Shown here: positions 8,332-17,009 of the stretch, piece by piece
Layout of the letters: each line of letters begins with the position of its first letter
Position numbering within the stretch: position 1 is the stretch's first letter
DNA from: an uncultured Christensenellaceae bacterium
GTDB lineage: Bacteria > Bacillota > Clostridia > Christensenellales > Pumilibacteraceae
Assembly: GCA_910588315.1 (NCBI GenBank)
Contig: CAJUQF010000005.1
Coordinates: 1-48,440 of the forward strand
Direction: 5' to 3'
Length of the DNA stretch: 48,440 bases
Made by a program: the position numbers and the translations under genes
The notes under the pieces: generated by a model
The model's database searches: none
The model's input: the letters and a program-made list of their open reading frames with translations, nothing else
Told to the model about the DNA's origin: nothing

Positions 8332-8337
8332 TACAAT
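8332..8337 (+). promoter_or_regulatory. Possible -10 element for a leaderless PLD-family mRNA
   Basis: TACAAT ends 7 bases before the ATG at 8345, so initiation would fall on or next to the start codon. No convincing -35 or ribosome binding site is seen. Confidence 0.3.
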
Positions 8338-8344
8338 ATATCTT

Positions 8345-9793
8345 ATGAAACCGTTGCATCGAAAAAAGGCAATATCTTTGTATGAGACGCGGCTACGCCC
8401 TATGTTTGTAGTGACTACGATCGTCTGTTATTTGTTTGCCGCAATAATTTGGTATGCATTGGCGGCAATGACTCCGTATGCGATCATTGCCGAGGTTTCG
8501 CCGGAACAAAACAAATCGATAACTCGTGCGGCGTTTACGGCGACACGCGAACAGATCGATGCCGACGAGAATGTCAAAGAACGAGCATTATTGATGCCGA
8601 CGAGCGAGCAATCGTTTTGCCGTCGGCTTAAATTGGTCGAAGACGCAAAGGCGACTATAGACCATATGGTATTCGATAATTACGAAGGGAAGTTTACGGA
8701 GTATTATTACACGGCGTTGATCCGTGCCGCCGACCGCGGAGTGCGCGTAAGAATACTTGTAGACGGCAAACTTGGCAAGCTGAGCGGAGAATTGACAAAT
8801 CTCGGCAATATAATACAAAATCATAACAATATCGAGCTTTATTATTTTAACACATTTAATTTTTGGAATCCGTCTGCGTTAATGACGTTGATGCATGATA
8901 AGGTATTGATAGTCGACGGCAGTAAGATGATAGTCGGCGGAGTCAATATGGGGACCGGCGCATACTTAAGTAATTTCGATATGGAAGTTATGATAACAAA
9001 CAGCGGGGAAAACGGCAGTGTCGGGCAGGCGTCCGAGTATTATGAACAAATGCTATCGAGCGGCTGCGTCGAGCGATACAAATCGAAAAGGCGCGATCAT
9101 TCCTCTAAAAAGCATTATCTCGAGCAATACGAACAATATTATTTCGCCTGTGAATTTTCCGATTCGGACATCGATTATGAAAAACAGGGTATTGCGGCGG
9201 ACAAGATCACCTTTCTTACCAATCCGATTTCCAAAAAGAAGAAGTCGCCGATCATTTTGCAGGCTATGTATAACCTTATGGACGGCGCCGAAGAATCCAT
9301 TATCGTAACGCCGTATACCCTATTGCAAGGCGAAAAAAAATCCAAACTGCGTAGTTTAGCGGAAAAAAACGAAAAATTTCTGCTTATAACAAATTCTTTA
9401 TATAATACGCGAAACGTGGCATATGCCGATTATTATTATAATCGCGATGACTATCTTACCGACTCAATCACATTGCTTGAGTTTCAACAGAAAAATCAAT
9501 TACATGCGAAACTGTTTTCTTTTGATAAGAGATACAGCGTGATCGGCTCGTTTAATATGGACGAACGCAGTGCGCATATAGATACCGAAAGCGTGGTAAT
9601 AATAGATTCGCCGGAATTTAATACCGTGCTAAACGAGTATATCGAGCGAACTTTTATACGCGACAGCCTTCGCGTCGGGAAAAATAACGAGTATATCCAT
9701 GACGATAATATCGTCCCGCAACCGGTACCGTCATCGAAGAAAACCAAATATGCGTTTCTCAGCGTTCTCGGTCTTGTTCGCTATTTAATCTGA
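8345..9793 (+). CDS. Membrane-anchored phospholipase D family protein (cardiolipin-synthase-like)
   Basis: The PLD superfamily uses paired HxKxxxxD motifs to transfer phosphatidyl groups. Both are present: HDKVLIVD (residues 184-191) followed by GGVNMG, and HAKLFSFD (387-394) followed by GSFNMDERSAH. The N terminus has one strong membrane segment (about residues 20-42), and the rest probably lies outside. I chose the ATG at 8345 over TTG at 8318, which would add nine residues with no better ribosome binding site; length is 482 residues. Relatives include cardiolipin synthases and PLD-type phosphatidylserine synthases. The single membrane anchor and non-standard spacing leave the substrate uncertain. 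It stands alone, divergent from the ferritin-like gene. Confidence 0.85.
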   Translation: MKPLHRKKAISLYETRLRPMFVVTTIVCYLFAAIIWYALAAMTPYAIIAEVSPEQNKSITRAAFTATREQIDADENVKERALLMPTSEQSFCRRLKLVEDAKATIDHMVFDNYEGKFTEYYYTALIRAADRGVRVRILVDGKLGKLSGELTNLGNIIQNHNNIELYYFNTFNFWNPSALMTLMHDKVLIVDGSKMIVGGVNMGTGAYLSNFDMEVMITNSGENGSVGQASEYYEQMLSSGCVERYKSKRRDHSSKKHYLEQYEQYYFACEFSDSDIDYEKQGIAADKITFLTNPISKKKKSPIILQAMYNLMDGAEESIIVTPYTLLQGEKKSKLRSLAEKNEKFLLITNSLYNTRNVAYADYYYNRDDYLTDSITLLEFQQKNQLHAKLFSFDKRYSVIGSFNMDERSAHIDTESVVIIDSPEFNTVLNEYIERTFIRDSLRVGKNNEYIHDDNIVPQPVPSSKKTKYAFLSVLGLVRYLI

Positions 9794-10570
9794 AATAAAT
9801 AGATATTAAAACATAACTTAATAAAAGAGATTGTGCGTAAAAAAATAAAAATCAAGGAAAAATTCGCGTGTTTTCGGAAAAAACGCCGGATTTTTTTGCT
9901 TTGTATGACACGAAAATAAGTTTTTCGGGAAAACAGTCGATTGCATACGATCTCCCGTCTGAGGCTAAATTTGAGCAAATTACGGCATAGCGTATATAAT
10001 TATATGATATTTTTTAATTTTTACGAACTCAATTTGCGGTTTTTTGTAAAAATGCGTCATTATTGTTAAATAATCTGTTTTGCAATTTATAAATATATTT
10101 ACATATTAATATAGCTTACGATCATTATTTAGTATAATAAAAATATTAAGTATCCCATATATAGTATGGAATGTTCGGCGCTTACTCCGAAGTTTAATTT
10201 TTGTTATGCGGTGAACCGGCATAGCACTGTCATCTATATTTATAAAAGAATAATTTATGCCGTTAAAGAATTTGAATAAAGGGAATGCCGGCATTCGCCG
10301 GGAGCGATCTGTTTCATCTTTATCGTTATCGATGTAGACTTAGGACCGAATCATGCGTCCAAAACGTTTTTCGCGGTATCATGTGTCTGTAAACTCGATT
10401 TGGAGTTTTTATCGTCTTGCAATAAAATATGTTTAATATGACGCTATTGCCCATTCGAGTTTTTGTTACTGTAAATGTAAAGAATCGCTCATATAAAAAT
10501 TTGATGCGACATACGAATGAAAGTATTATCGGTAAGCTTGTTTGTTCAAATGACTCGGATCTGCTTTTTA

Positions 10571-10656
10571 GCGACGGTCTCATTCGAAAAATCGCAAGAA
10601 TGAGAAAAGATCTCGGATACCCTCACGTGTCGCTAAACCGTCGGTTTAGTAAATCA
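10571..10656. repeat. 86-bp imperfect direct repeat, copy 1
   Basis: Aligns without gaps to 10805-10890 (76 of 86 identical by eye; nine of ten differences are transitions). Its right part contains CTAAACCG-T-CGGTTTAG, an 8-base perfect inverted repeat, and a CACGTG hexamer just before it. Confidence 0.8.
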
Positions 10657-10804
10657 TGATTTCTGCGAATTTTCTCGGCGTGCGGAAATCGTTCGGCGGC
10701 GAAAGAAAAAGTTTTTCTGAGCTGCGATAAAATGATTTTTAATGTGTGCGATGTTTCAGATCGAGCGAGTTATCGACTCCGGCAAAATTCCATTACGGAA
10801 AAAT

Positions 10805-10890
10805 ACGGCGGCTTCATTTGAAAAACCGCAAGAAAGAGAAAAGATTTCGGATGCCCTCACGTGCCGCTAAACCGTCGGTTTAGTAAATCA
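10805..10890. repeat. 86-bp imperfect direct repeat, copy 2
   Basis: Second copy, 234 bases downstream of the first, with the inverted repeat and CACGTG hexamer fully conserved while the left half has drifted more. Confidence 0.8.
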
Positions 10891-11150
10891 AGAAAAATCT
10901 AATAATTGTCGAGCGTCGATATAGGCGATCGGCCATATTCTATTGCCAAAAACATATAGAATGCCGGAAAAGCCTGTTGTGTCGTGCAAATCAATTAATA
11001 GCAATTGTTATCGGTACCTTACGACTAATCGTAAAATATGTGCAACTGAGATCGGCATCGAGTAAAGAAGTATATTTTGCTTGCTGCGAGACAAACTATA
11101 ATTACCGACGGGCAGCAGCTTTGTTCGGAAATCAATAGGAGGAAGAAAAA

Positions 11151-11288
11151 ATGGCTACCACGAAAAAGACGACTAACAAGACAAGCGCATGCTCGTCGAA
11201 AAAGTCTCAGTCCGTTTCGAACAGCAACACGACCAAAAATTGCAATTCGAATAAGACTCAGAGCAAAAAGACCGGCACAACGAACTAA
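11151..11288 (+). CDS. Tiny basic Ser/Thr/Lys/Asn-rich protein
   Basis: A 45-residue ORF with an excellent ribosome binding site (AGGAGG, 9 bases before the ATG) and a -10 TATAAT about 50 bases upstream. The product is almost wholly Lys, Thr, Ser and Asn with two cysteines (residues 14 and 31), no hydrophobic segment, and TTKKTTNK and SKKSQS style stretches. I do not recognise the family. Low-complexity basic composition is seen in some minor spore and nucleic-acid-associated proteins, but that is only a compositional parallel. Its context is an otherwise gene-poor region. Confidence 0.6.
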   Translation: MATTKKTTNKTSACSSKKSQSVSNSNTTKNCNSNKTQSKKTGTTN

Positions 11289-11317
11289 TAGACCGATCTT
11301 TTATCGGAGGAGTATTT

Positions 11318-11428
11318 TTGCCTGCTTGCTTTGGTCGCAGACCGGATTGTTTTGTTCGGTATTTCTATCGAAGTAAGAAGCAAGAAAAACTACGCGCAGC
11401 ATTTGGCTGCGGACGACAAATTTGGTGA
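11318..11428 (+). CDS. Possible 36-residue basic, cysteine-containing ORF
   Basis: TTG start preceded by GGAGG at 7 bases, 29 bases after the stop of the small Ser/Thr/Lys gene. The product is short and basic with three cysteines (PACFGRRPDC near the start, FGCGRQIW at the end). There is no family match. The good ribosome binding site is the main support; it may equally be a chance ORF in a 3' untranslated region. Confidence 0.25.
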   Translation: MPACFGRRPDCFVRYFYRSKKQEKLRAAFGCGRQIW

Positions 11429-12706
11429 TCCTGCTAATTACGAATAAAGTTAGCGCAAGCGTTCGCGTAGCCTATGGAGCGTTGGATCGCTCAGGGGAAT
11501 ATACCAAATTTATTACATCATTGCAGAAACATAAAACGAGTTGAAAAATCGGGATCGATAAACGATCAAAGAATAAATTATTTTCGCGTTTTTTTCGCAA
11601 TAATAAAGAGCCGAATTTTTAAAGTTCGGTTTTTTATTTGCAGATAAAAATTTTAATATGTACCGATACTATCGATTCGAATCGACATATATTCAATTTT
11701 AAAAAATATTCTTTTCATTTGTATACGACAAAAGTTCATTAATGTAAAATTGCGAATCGGTTTGCCGTGTGCGAGATATATACGAGCCTATTCGAGGCGA
11801 ACTCTATTGCCGGTTCTTGCAGACGGATCTTTTACGACTTGCGTTCATTCGATTTCCGCCCCGACGTATAGGTCGATCCGAAAAGCGCTCGATAATATTA
11901 TCGAGCGTCGTCATTATAATTTGTCATTGTCGAAAAAATATATTATAAAATTCGATAAATTTCTTCGAAAAAAAATAAAATTATTATTTTTATGGATTCA
12001 ATTTATTATTAAAGCAATATAATAAATAATAATTCAGCCGAAAAAGCACGATTTTCATATAATAAATGTGTTTTACGACGGATTTTTAAATAAAATCAAA
12101 TATTTTGTAAACAAAAATAATAAATTAAATTGATTTAAATCGTTTTTGATATTAAATAAATTAAATTTTTTATAATATTTTTATTTAAAATTAAATTTAA
12201 ATTTCGATCGACTGTAGTAGTCGTGATTATATAGCAAAATCATAATTTTCCTTTTGCCGGCTGCGAGTAAAACGAATGCAGACTGCGACATATATCGAGC
12301 AGTAAATCGGATACGCCGAGCAAAATTCCGAGTATATGTTTATTTTTTGCACCGTTAATTCGATTCGATTTATTCGGAACATGGTCGGATTTAATAAATC
12401 GATCCTTTCTATTATACCCAATCGACTGTTACGTCGTCAGTCCTGTATAATACCGCAAAAAACTTCGCATATCGAGATCGCGTAACATCGGCTTTATAGC
12501 AATGCAATGCCGACATCATTACTGTGTGTTTCATTATATATATAATATAGGGTACTGCTGTTTATCGTTTTCGTTCGCAAGCGACGTTTAAGCGGGCTAA
12601 AACGGTTCCGGGCGCTTAGCATAAAGACACGCAATCCGTTCGTTTCATTATATAATATAATCATAAAATCTTTTAAGAAAAAATTGCAAAAGACATGTTA
12701 AAACAG
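11429..12706. other. AT-rich region without recognised genes
   Basis: It contains the terminator at 11609-11635 and long AT-only tracts around 12000-12200. The minus-strand word TATAAT at 12411-12416 precedes a 51-codon ORF that has no strong support. Nothing else could be assigned. Confidence 0.5.
11609..11635 (+). terminator. Intrinsic terminator after the small-ORF transcript
   Basis: Stem AGCCGAA/TTCGGTT (one G-T pair) with a 9-base loop followed by six T. It probably ends the transcript started before 11151, leaving a structured 3' region of 180-320 bases. Confidence 0.7.
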
Positions 12707-12735
12707 TTGACACGCAAGAAGATATGGGGTATAAT
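12707..12735 (+). promoter_or_regulatory. Main promoter of the S10-spc-alpha cluster
   Basis: Perfect TTGACA (12707-12712) and perfect TATAAT (12730-12735) with a 17-base spacer, as expected for the most heavily used promoter in the window. It gives a leader of about 145 bases before rpsJ. Confidence 0.92.
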
Positions 12736-12779
12736 GGACAAGCTGCGCAATATGCGTGGTGATTTTTGTGACGGAAAAA

Positions 12780-12856
12780 CGGGGCCGAGAAGCCCCGAAA
12801 AATTTTCGCACAAAACGGCACGCCCGAGCGCGTGAAACCCCACTATATCTTGGGGT
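12780..12856 (+). promoter_or_regulatory. Structured leader of the ribosomal operon
   Basis: Two strong hairpins lie between promoter and rpsJ. One is CGGGGC/GCCCCG with loop CGAGAA (12780-12797), followed by AAAAATTTT. The other is ACCCCA/TGGGGT with an 8-base loop (12837-12856). S10 operons are often feedback-controlled by L4 acting on the leader RNA. Whether this leader does so cannot be read from sequence. Confidence 0.5.
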
Positions 12857-12887
12857 CGTAGCGTCGGGTGGACACAAGGAGAAACAT

Positions 12888-13196
12888 ATGTCCAGTCAGA
12901 AAATCAGAATCAAGTTGAGAGCTTACGATCACGAGTTGGTCGATAGTTCGGCGCAACGGATCGTAGATGCGGCGAAGCAGACGGGCTCCAAGGTATGCGG
13001 ACCGATTCCGCTGCCTACGCAGAAAGAAGTTGTGACGATATTACGCTCCGTACACAAGCACAAAGATTCGCGCGAACAGTTCGAGCTCAGAACATATTCG
13101 CGTTTGATCGATATTTACAGTCCGTCGGGCAAGACGGTCGATTCTCTTATGAGATTGGATCTTCCCGCCGGCGTCGACATCAAGATTAAGCTGTAA
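12888..13196 (+). CDS. rpsJ: 30S ribosomal protein S10
   Basis: First gene of the ribosomal cluster; S10 (NusE) sits in the 30S head and also joins NusB in antitermination complexes. The 102 residues begin SSQKIRIKLRAYDHELVD and contain the family core GPIPLPT and RTYSRLIDIYSP. I placed the start at the ATG with AAGGAG 6 bases upstream; a longer in-frame extension to 12756 would overlap the leader hairpins and is rejected. It is followed after 11 bases by rplC. Confidence 0.97.
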   Translation: MSSQKIRIKLRAYDHELVDSSAQRIVDAAKQTGSKVCGPIPLPTQKEVVTILRSVHKHKDSREQFELRTYSRLIDIYSPSGKTVDSLMRLDLPAGVDIKIKL

Positions 13197-13207
13197 AGGA
13201 GCCGACC

Positions 13208-13837
13208 ATGAAGAAAGCGATATTAGGCAAAAAGCTCGGCATGACGCAGATATTCGGTGAAAACGACATAGCTATTCCGGTTACGGTCGTGCAGTGCGGT
13301 CCCATGACCGTCGTCGATCTCCGCACCGTCGAACATAACGGTTACGATGCGGTGGTTTGCGCATTCGAAGAAATCAAAGAAGGTAAACTCAACAAGCCCG
13401 AAGCCGGTCTTTACAAAAAGGCAAAGGCAAAGCCCGCGCGTTATCTGCGTGAGTTCCGCTATGAGGACGCGGCGTCTTACGAAGTGGGCAAAGTTATAGA
13501 TTGCACTATGTTCGACGAGGGCGACATGGTCGACGTCAGCGGCGTTACAAAAGGCCGCGGTTTTACGGGCGTTATAAAACGCTGGAACCATCACCGTCTT
13601 AAAATGACTCACGGTACGGGTCCCGTTCACCGTGAAGTCGGTTCGACCGGCGCCAACTCCAATCCGTCACGCCGCATCAAGAATCTCAAGATGCCCGGTC
13701 AGTACGGACACGAGAACGTGACCATTCAGAACCTTAAAGTCGTTAAAGTGGACAAAGCGCGCGGCGTATTACTTATCCGCGGCGGCGTTCCCGGACCGAA
13801 AGGCGGACTTGTTACCGTTAAAGAGACGGTCAAATAA
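13208..13837 (+). CDS. rplC: 50S ribosomal protein L3
   Basis: L3 binds 23S rRNA domain VI and its long loop reaches toward the peptidyl-transferase centre. The 209 residues have the N-terminal GKKLGMTQIF signature and the loop region RWNHHRLKMTHGTGPVHREVGS. The bacterial-type end KKGGLVTV/VPGPKGGLVTVKE is also present. The ribosome binding site is AAAGGAG. It is the second gene, with rplD 21 bases downstream. Length is usual. Confidence 0.97.
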   Translation: MKKAILGKKLGMTQIFGENDIAIPVTVVQCGPMTVVDLRTVEHNGYDAVVCAFEEIKEGKLNKPEAGLYKKAKAKPARYLREFRYEDAASYEVGKVIDCTMFDEGDMVDVSGVTKGRGFTGVIKRWNHHRLKMTHGTGPVHREVGSTGANSNPSRRIKNLKMPGQYGHENVTIQNLKVVKVDKARGVLLIRGGVPGPKGGLVTVKETVK

Positions 13838-13858
13838 GGTCGAGGAGATTAAACGGAA

Positions 13859-14500
13859 ATGCCTACAATCAAGATATATAAACAGGACGGCAGCTCTGCC
13901 GGCACAATGGAACTCGACGATACCGTATTCGGAGCCGAATACAGAGAGTCGGTCATTCATCAGGTAGTAGTGGCGCAAATGGCAAATGCGCGCCAAGGAA
14001 CGAAAAGCACTCTTACGCGCACCGAAGTCACGGGCGGCGGCAAAAAGCCGTGGCGCCAGAAAGGCACGGGCAACGCGCGTCAGGGCTCTATCCGCGCACC
14101 GCAATGGAAAGGCGGCGGTGTGGTGTTCGCGCCGAAGCCGCGTTCGTTCCGCAAGAAGATAACCAAGGTCATGCGCATAACCGCTATTACGAGCGCGCTC
14201 TCCGCTAAACTTTCGGACGGCAATCTCGTGGTTTTGGATAAACTCGATATCGCGCCCAAGACCAAGGAAATGGCTAAAGTGCTTGCCGCGCTCAAGATCG
14301 AGAGCCGTGCGCTTTTGGTTCTCCCCAACGGCAGCGATAACGCCATGCGCGCGGCGAACAATATCCCCAACGTACGTTTGGCAAACAGCGACCTGCTCAG
14401 CGTATACGACGTAGTTGCCAATACGGTAATGCTCACGACGGTAGACGCGATCAAAGCGATCGAAACGAAATACACTTCAAAGGAGGTCGCGGCGAAATAA
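13859..14500 (+). CDS. rplD: 50S ribosomal protein L4
   Basis: L4 lines the peptide exit tunnel with its extended loop and in many bacteria represses its own operon through the leader RNA. The 213 residues include the tunnel loop TGGGKKPWRQKGTGNARQGS and the following RAPQWKGGGVVFAPKPRSF, both highly conserved. The stop codon overlaps the rplW start by one base (TAATG), a sign of translational coupling. The structured leader at 12780-12856 is the natural place to look for L4 control. Confidence 0.97.
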   Translation: MPTIKIYKQDGSSAGTMELDDTVFGAEYRESVIHQVVVAQMANARQGTKSTLTRTEVTGGGKKPWRQKGTGNARQGSIRAPQWKGGGVVFAPKPRSFRKKITKVMRITAITSALSAKLSDGNLVVLDKLDIAPKTKEMAKVLAALKIESRALLVLPNGSDNAMRAANNIPNVRLANSDLLSVYDVVANTVMLTTVDAIKAIETKYTSKEVAAK

Positions 14501-14790
14501 TGAATGCACACGATATAATCATTCGTCCGGTATTGACCGAAAAATCCAACGACGGCGTCAACGCCAAACGCTATGTGTTCATGGTAGACCCGCGCGCCGA
14601 TAAGGTTCAGGTCAAAGCGGCTGTCGAACAGGCATTCGACGTCAAAGTCGAATCGGTGAACATAGTCAACGTTCGCGGAAAGTACAAACGTCAGGGGAGA
14701 ACGGGCGGCTATACGTCCAAAGGCAAAAAAGCGTACGTCACGCTCGACCAGTCGTCCAAAGCGATACCGTTCTTCGAGACGCTTTCGTAA
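14500..14790 (+). CDS. rplW: 50S ribosomal protein L23
   Basis: L23 surrounds the tunnel exit and is the docking site for trigger factor and signal recognition particle. The 96 residues contain the start HDIIIRPVLTEKS, the VKAAVEQAFDVKVESVNIVNV core and the basic loop KYKRQGRTGGYTSKGKKAYV. Its start overlaps the rplD stop by one base, and rplB follows after 14 bases with a TAGGAG site. Confidence 0.96.
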   Translation: MNAHDIIIRPVLTEKSNDGVNAKRYVFMVDPRADKVQVKAAVEQAFDVKVESVNIVNVRGKYKRQGRTGGYTSKGKKAYVTLDQSSKAIPFFETLS

Positions 14791-14804
14791 TTAGGAGTAA
14801 AAAA

Positions 14805-15632
14805 ATGGCTATTAAGAGATATAAACCCATTACGCCAGGCACACGGTTCAAAACCGTTATAGCGGCGCCGGAACTCACCGGCGACAAGCCGTATAAGCCC
14901 TTATTGAAAGAACAGAGCCGCAAGGGCGGACGCAACTTTTCCGGTAAGATAACCGTTCGCCATATCGGCGGCGGCAACCGTCAAAAGTACCGCGTTATCG
15001 ACTTCAAGCGCGACAAGGACAACATTCCCGCCAAGGTCGCGACCGTCGAATACGATCCCAACCGCACCGCGTTCATCGCACTTTTGAACTATGCCGACGG
15101 CGAAAAGAGATACATTCTCGCCCCGCTCGGACTTCAGAAAGGCGACACCGTGATTTCCGGCGAAACCGCGGACATCAAAGCCGGCAACTGCTTGCCGCTC
15201 GCGTTCATTCCCGTAGGTACGATGGTGCATAACATCGAAATGCTGCCGGGAAGAGGCGGTCAAATGGCGAGAGTCGCGGGCGCTGCGGCACAGCTTATGG
15301 CTAAAGAAGGTAAGTACGCGACGCTCAGACTTCCTTCCGGCGAAATGCGTATGGTTCTTCAACGTTGCAAAGCGACGATAGGTCAGGTCGGAAATCTCGA
15401 TCACGAGCTTGTCAGTCTCGGCAAAGCAGGTCGTAAACGTCACATGGGCGTCAAACCCACCGTTCGCGGTGTAGTCATGAACCCCTGCGATCACCCTCAC
15501 GGCGGCGGCGAAGGAAAGAGCCCGATCGGCAGACCCAGTCCGGTATCGCCTTGGGGCAAGCCGACGCTCGGTAAGAAGACGAGATCCAAGCACAAGGCTT
15601 CCGACAAGTTCATTGTCAAGCGCGTAAATTAA
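14805..15632 (+). CDS. rplB: 50S ribosomal protein L2
   Basis: L2 binds near the peptidyl-transferase centre and is needed for subunit association. The 275 residues carry the RNA-binding core IGGGNRQKYRVIDFKRDK and the signature MNPCDHPHGGGEGKSPIGR, which contains the near-invariant histidine implicated in ribosome activity. Length is standard. It is followed by rpsS after 14 bases. Confidence 0.97.
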   Translation: MAIKRYKPITPGTRFKTVIAAPELTGDKPYKPLLKEQSRKGGRNFSGKITVRHIGGGNRQKYRVIDFKRDKDNIPAKVATVEYDPNRTAFIALLNYADGEKRYILAPLGLQKGDTVISGETADIKAGNCLPLAFIPVGTMVHNIEMLPGRGGQMARVAGAAAQLMAKEGKYATLRLPSGEMRMVLQRCKATIGQVGNLDHELVSLGKAGRKRHMGVKPTVRGVVMNPCDHPHGGGEGKSPIGRPSPVSPWGKPTLGKKTRSKHKASDKFIVKRVN

Positions 15633-15646
15633 GGAGCGTTTAAGGT

Positions 15647-15925
15647 ATGTCAAGATCGACAAAAAAAGGTTATTATGTTGACGCCAAGCTTATGAAAAAA
15701 GCAGAGGCGATGGTAGCGACGGCGGACAAACGTCCCATCAAGACGTGGTCGCGCGCTTCCACTATATTCCCTCAATTCATAGGTCTTACGTTTGCCGTAC
15801 ACAACGGCAAAAAGTTTGTTCCGGTATACGTTACGACCGATATGGTCGGACACAAACTGGGCGAATTCGCGCCTACCCGTACCTTCTTGGGTCATGCAGG
15901 CGAAAGCAAGACCAAAGGTAGATAA
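15647..15925 (+). CDS. rpsS: 30S ribosomal protein S19
   Basis: S19 forms part of the 30S head with S13 and contacts the 50S subunit. The 92 residues begin SRSTKKGYYVDAKL and contain KTWSRASTIFPQFIG, VHNGKKFVPVYVTTDMVGHK and GEFAPTRTFLGH, all typical. The ribosome binding site is AAGGAG. The rplV ATG follows 11 bases after its stop. Confidence 0.97.
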   Translation: MSRSTKKGYYVDAKLMKKAEAMVATADKRPIKTWSRASTIFPQFIGLTFAVHNGKKFVPVYVTTDMVGHKLGEFAPTRTFLGHAGESKTKGR

Positions 15926-15936
15926 GGAGATCAAGT

Positions 15937-16329
15937 ATGGCAACAAGAATGAAAGAAAAAGCCGCAAGAGTAGAAGAATTGCGCGAAAAACGTCCGTTTG
16001 CCGTAGCTAAGCACGTACGCATCTCGCCCGATAAGGTGAGGATCGTGCTTGCGCTCATTCGCGGCAGATCGGTCACGGAAGCCATGGCTATTCTCCAAGC
16101 GACTCCCAAAGCGGCAAGCGAGCAGATATTCAAAGTATTGAATTCGGCCGCTGCCAATGCCGAACACAATAAGGGACTTTCGGTCGACGATTTGTATGTA
16201 GCGGAAGCGTTTGCGGACATCGGACCCACACTCAAGCGTTACCAACCCGTCAGCAAGGGCAGAGCGCATCACATCTTGAAGCGCACCAGCCACATCACCG
16301 TTATTCTCGACACCAAGGAGGACAAATAA
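15937..16329 (+). CDS. rplV: 50S ribosomal protein L22
   Basis: L22 contributes a beta-hairpin to the exit-tunnel constriction with L4. The 130 residues include a lysine/glutamate-rich N-terminal extension of about 20 residues before the usual core (KHVRISPDKVRIVLALIRG). The tail is conserved (KRYQPVSKGRAHHILKRTSH), with the hairpin residues present. The extension makes it longer than many homologues (about 110). It is followed by rpsC with 2 bases between. Confidence 0.96.
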   Translation: MATRMKEKAARVEELREKRPFAVAKHVRISPDKVRIVLALIRGRSVTEAMAILQATPKAASEQIFKVLNSAAANAEHNKGLSVDDLYVAEAFADIGPTLKRYQPVSKGRAHHILKRTSHITVILDTKEDK

Positions 16330-16331
16330 TC

Positions 16332-17009
16332 ATGGGTCAGAAAGTCAATCCCCACGGTTTGCGCGTCGGCATTATCGAAAAGTGGAATTCGCAGTGGTAT
16401 GCGGGCAAAAACGAATTTGCCGCGTTCATACTCGAAGATCGCAAGATCCGCGAACACATCGAGAATAAATACAAATCCTGCGGCATCAGTAAGGTCGTTA
16501 TCGAGCGTCCGCAAGGAAAGGTGCAGGTTTCCATCCATGCGCAGTTCCCCGGCAAGATAATCGGGCAAAAGCACGTCGGTATAGACGAGCTTAAAAAGAA
16601 TCTCGAAAAGCTTGTCGACGGCAAAAAGATATATGTCAACATCATCGAGGTAAAGCATCCCGATCTCAACGCCAAACTTCTTGCGGAAAGTATAGCGGCT
16701 CAGCTCGAAAAGCGTGCATTCTTCCGCCGTACCATGAAGCAGGCAATGTCCAAAGCGATGCATGCCGGCGCGAAGGGCGTTAAAGTTCAGGTCGGCGGTC
16801 GTCTCGACGGCGCGGAGATCGCGCGTGCCGAGCATTATCAGGAAGGCTCGATACCTCTTCAAACGCTGCGTGCGGACATCGATTACGGTTACTGCATCGC
16901 GCGTACAACGTTCGGTGTTCTCGGCGTTAAGGTTTGGATCTACAAAGGCGACGTTCTCGCCGCAGCCAAGCCCGCGCAAAATGCCGGCGAATTCAAGGAG
17001 GGCGAATAA
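16332..17009 (+). CDS. rpsC: 30S ribosomal protein S3
   Basis: S3 lies at the mRNA entry tunnel and helps unwind mRNA. The 225 residues start GQKVNPHGLRVGIIEKWNS. They contain a KH-type RNA-binding domain (PGKIIGQKHVGIDELKKNLE, about residues 72-91) and the C-terminal domain with GRLDGAEIARAEHYQEGSIP and DYGYCIARTTFGVLGVKVWIY. Its stop codon overlaps the rplP start by one base. Confidence 0.97.
   Translation: MGQKVNPHGLRVGIIEKWNSQWYAGKNEFAAFILEDRKIREHIENKYKSCGISKVVIERPQGKVQVSIHAQFPGKIIGQKHVGIDELKKNLEKLVDGKKIYVNIIEVKHPDLNAKLLAESIAAQLEKRAFFRRTMKQAMSKAMHAGAKGVKVQVGGRLDGAEIARAEHYQEGSIPLQTLRADIDYGYCIARTTFGVLGVKVWIYKGDVLAAAKPAQNAGEFKEGE

Larger units (their letters stand above)
9794..11150. other. 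Gene-poor AT-rich region with an 86-bp direct repeat
   Basis: No ORF in this stretch has a ribosome binding site, a known motif or an unbroken frame of meaningful length. It contains the direct repeat at 10571-10656 and 10805-10890 and a -10 element (TATAAT at 11097-11102) that probably serves the small gene at 11151. It may be remnants of a decayed element. Confidence 0.5.

Noticed and set aside
10622..10632. Extra parS half-site
   Set aside because: Contains CACGTG, but the flanking bases do not match TGTTNC/GAAACA.
10571..10890. CRISPR array
   Set aside because: Only two imperfect copies 234 bases apart, with no repeated spacer unit and no cas genes.
11077..11376. 99-codon ORF overlapping the small Ser/Thr/Lys gene
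   Set aside because: Different frame, no ribosome binding site; the 45-codon frame has AGGAGG at the right distance.
12780..12797. Intrinsic terminator before rpsJ
   Set aside because: The hairpin is strong, but it is followed by AAAAATTTT rather than a U run, so I keep it as leader structure only.
12756..12887. N-terminal extension of S10
   Set aside because: Would translate the leader hairpins; S10 homologues start at the ATG after AAGGAG.
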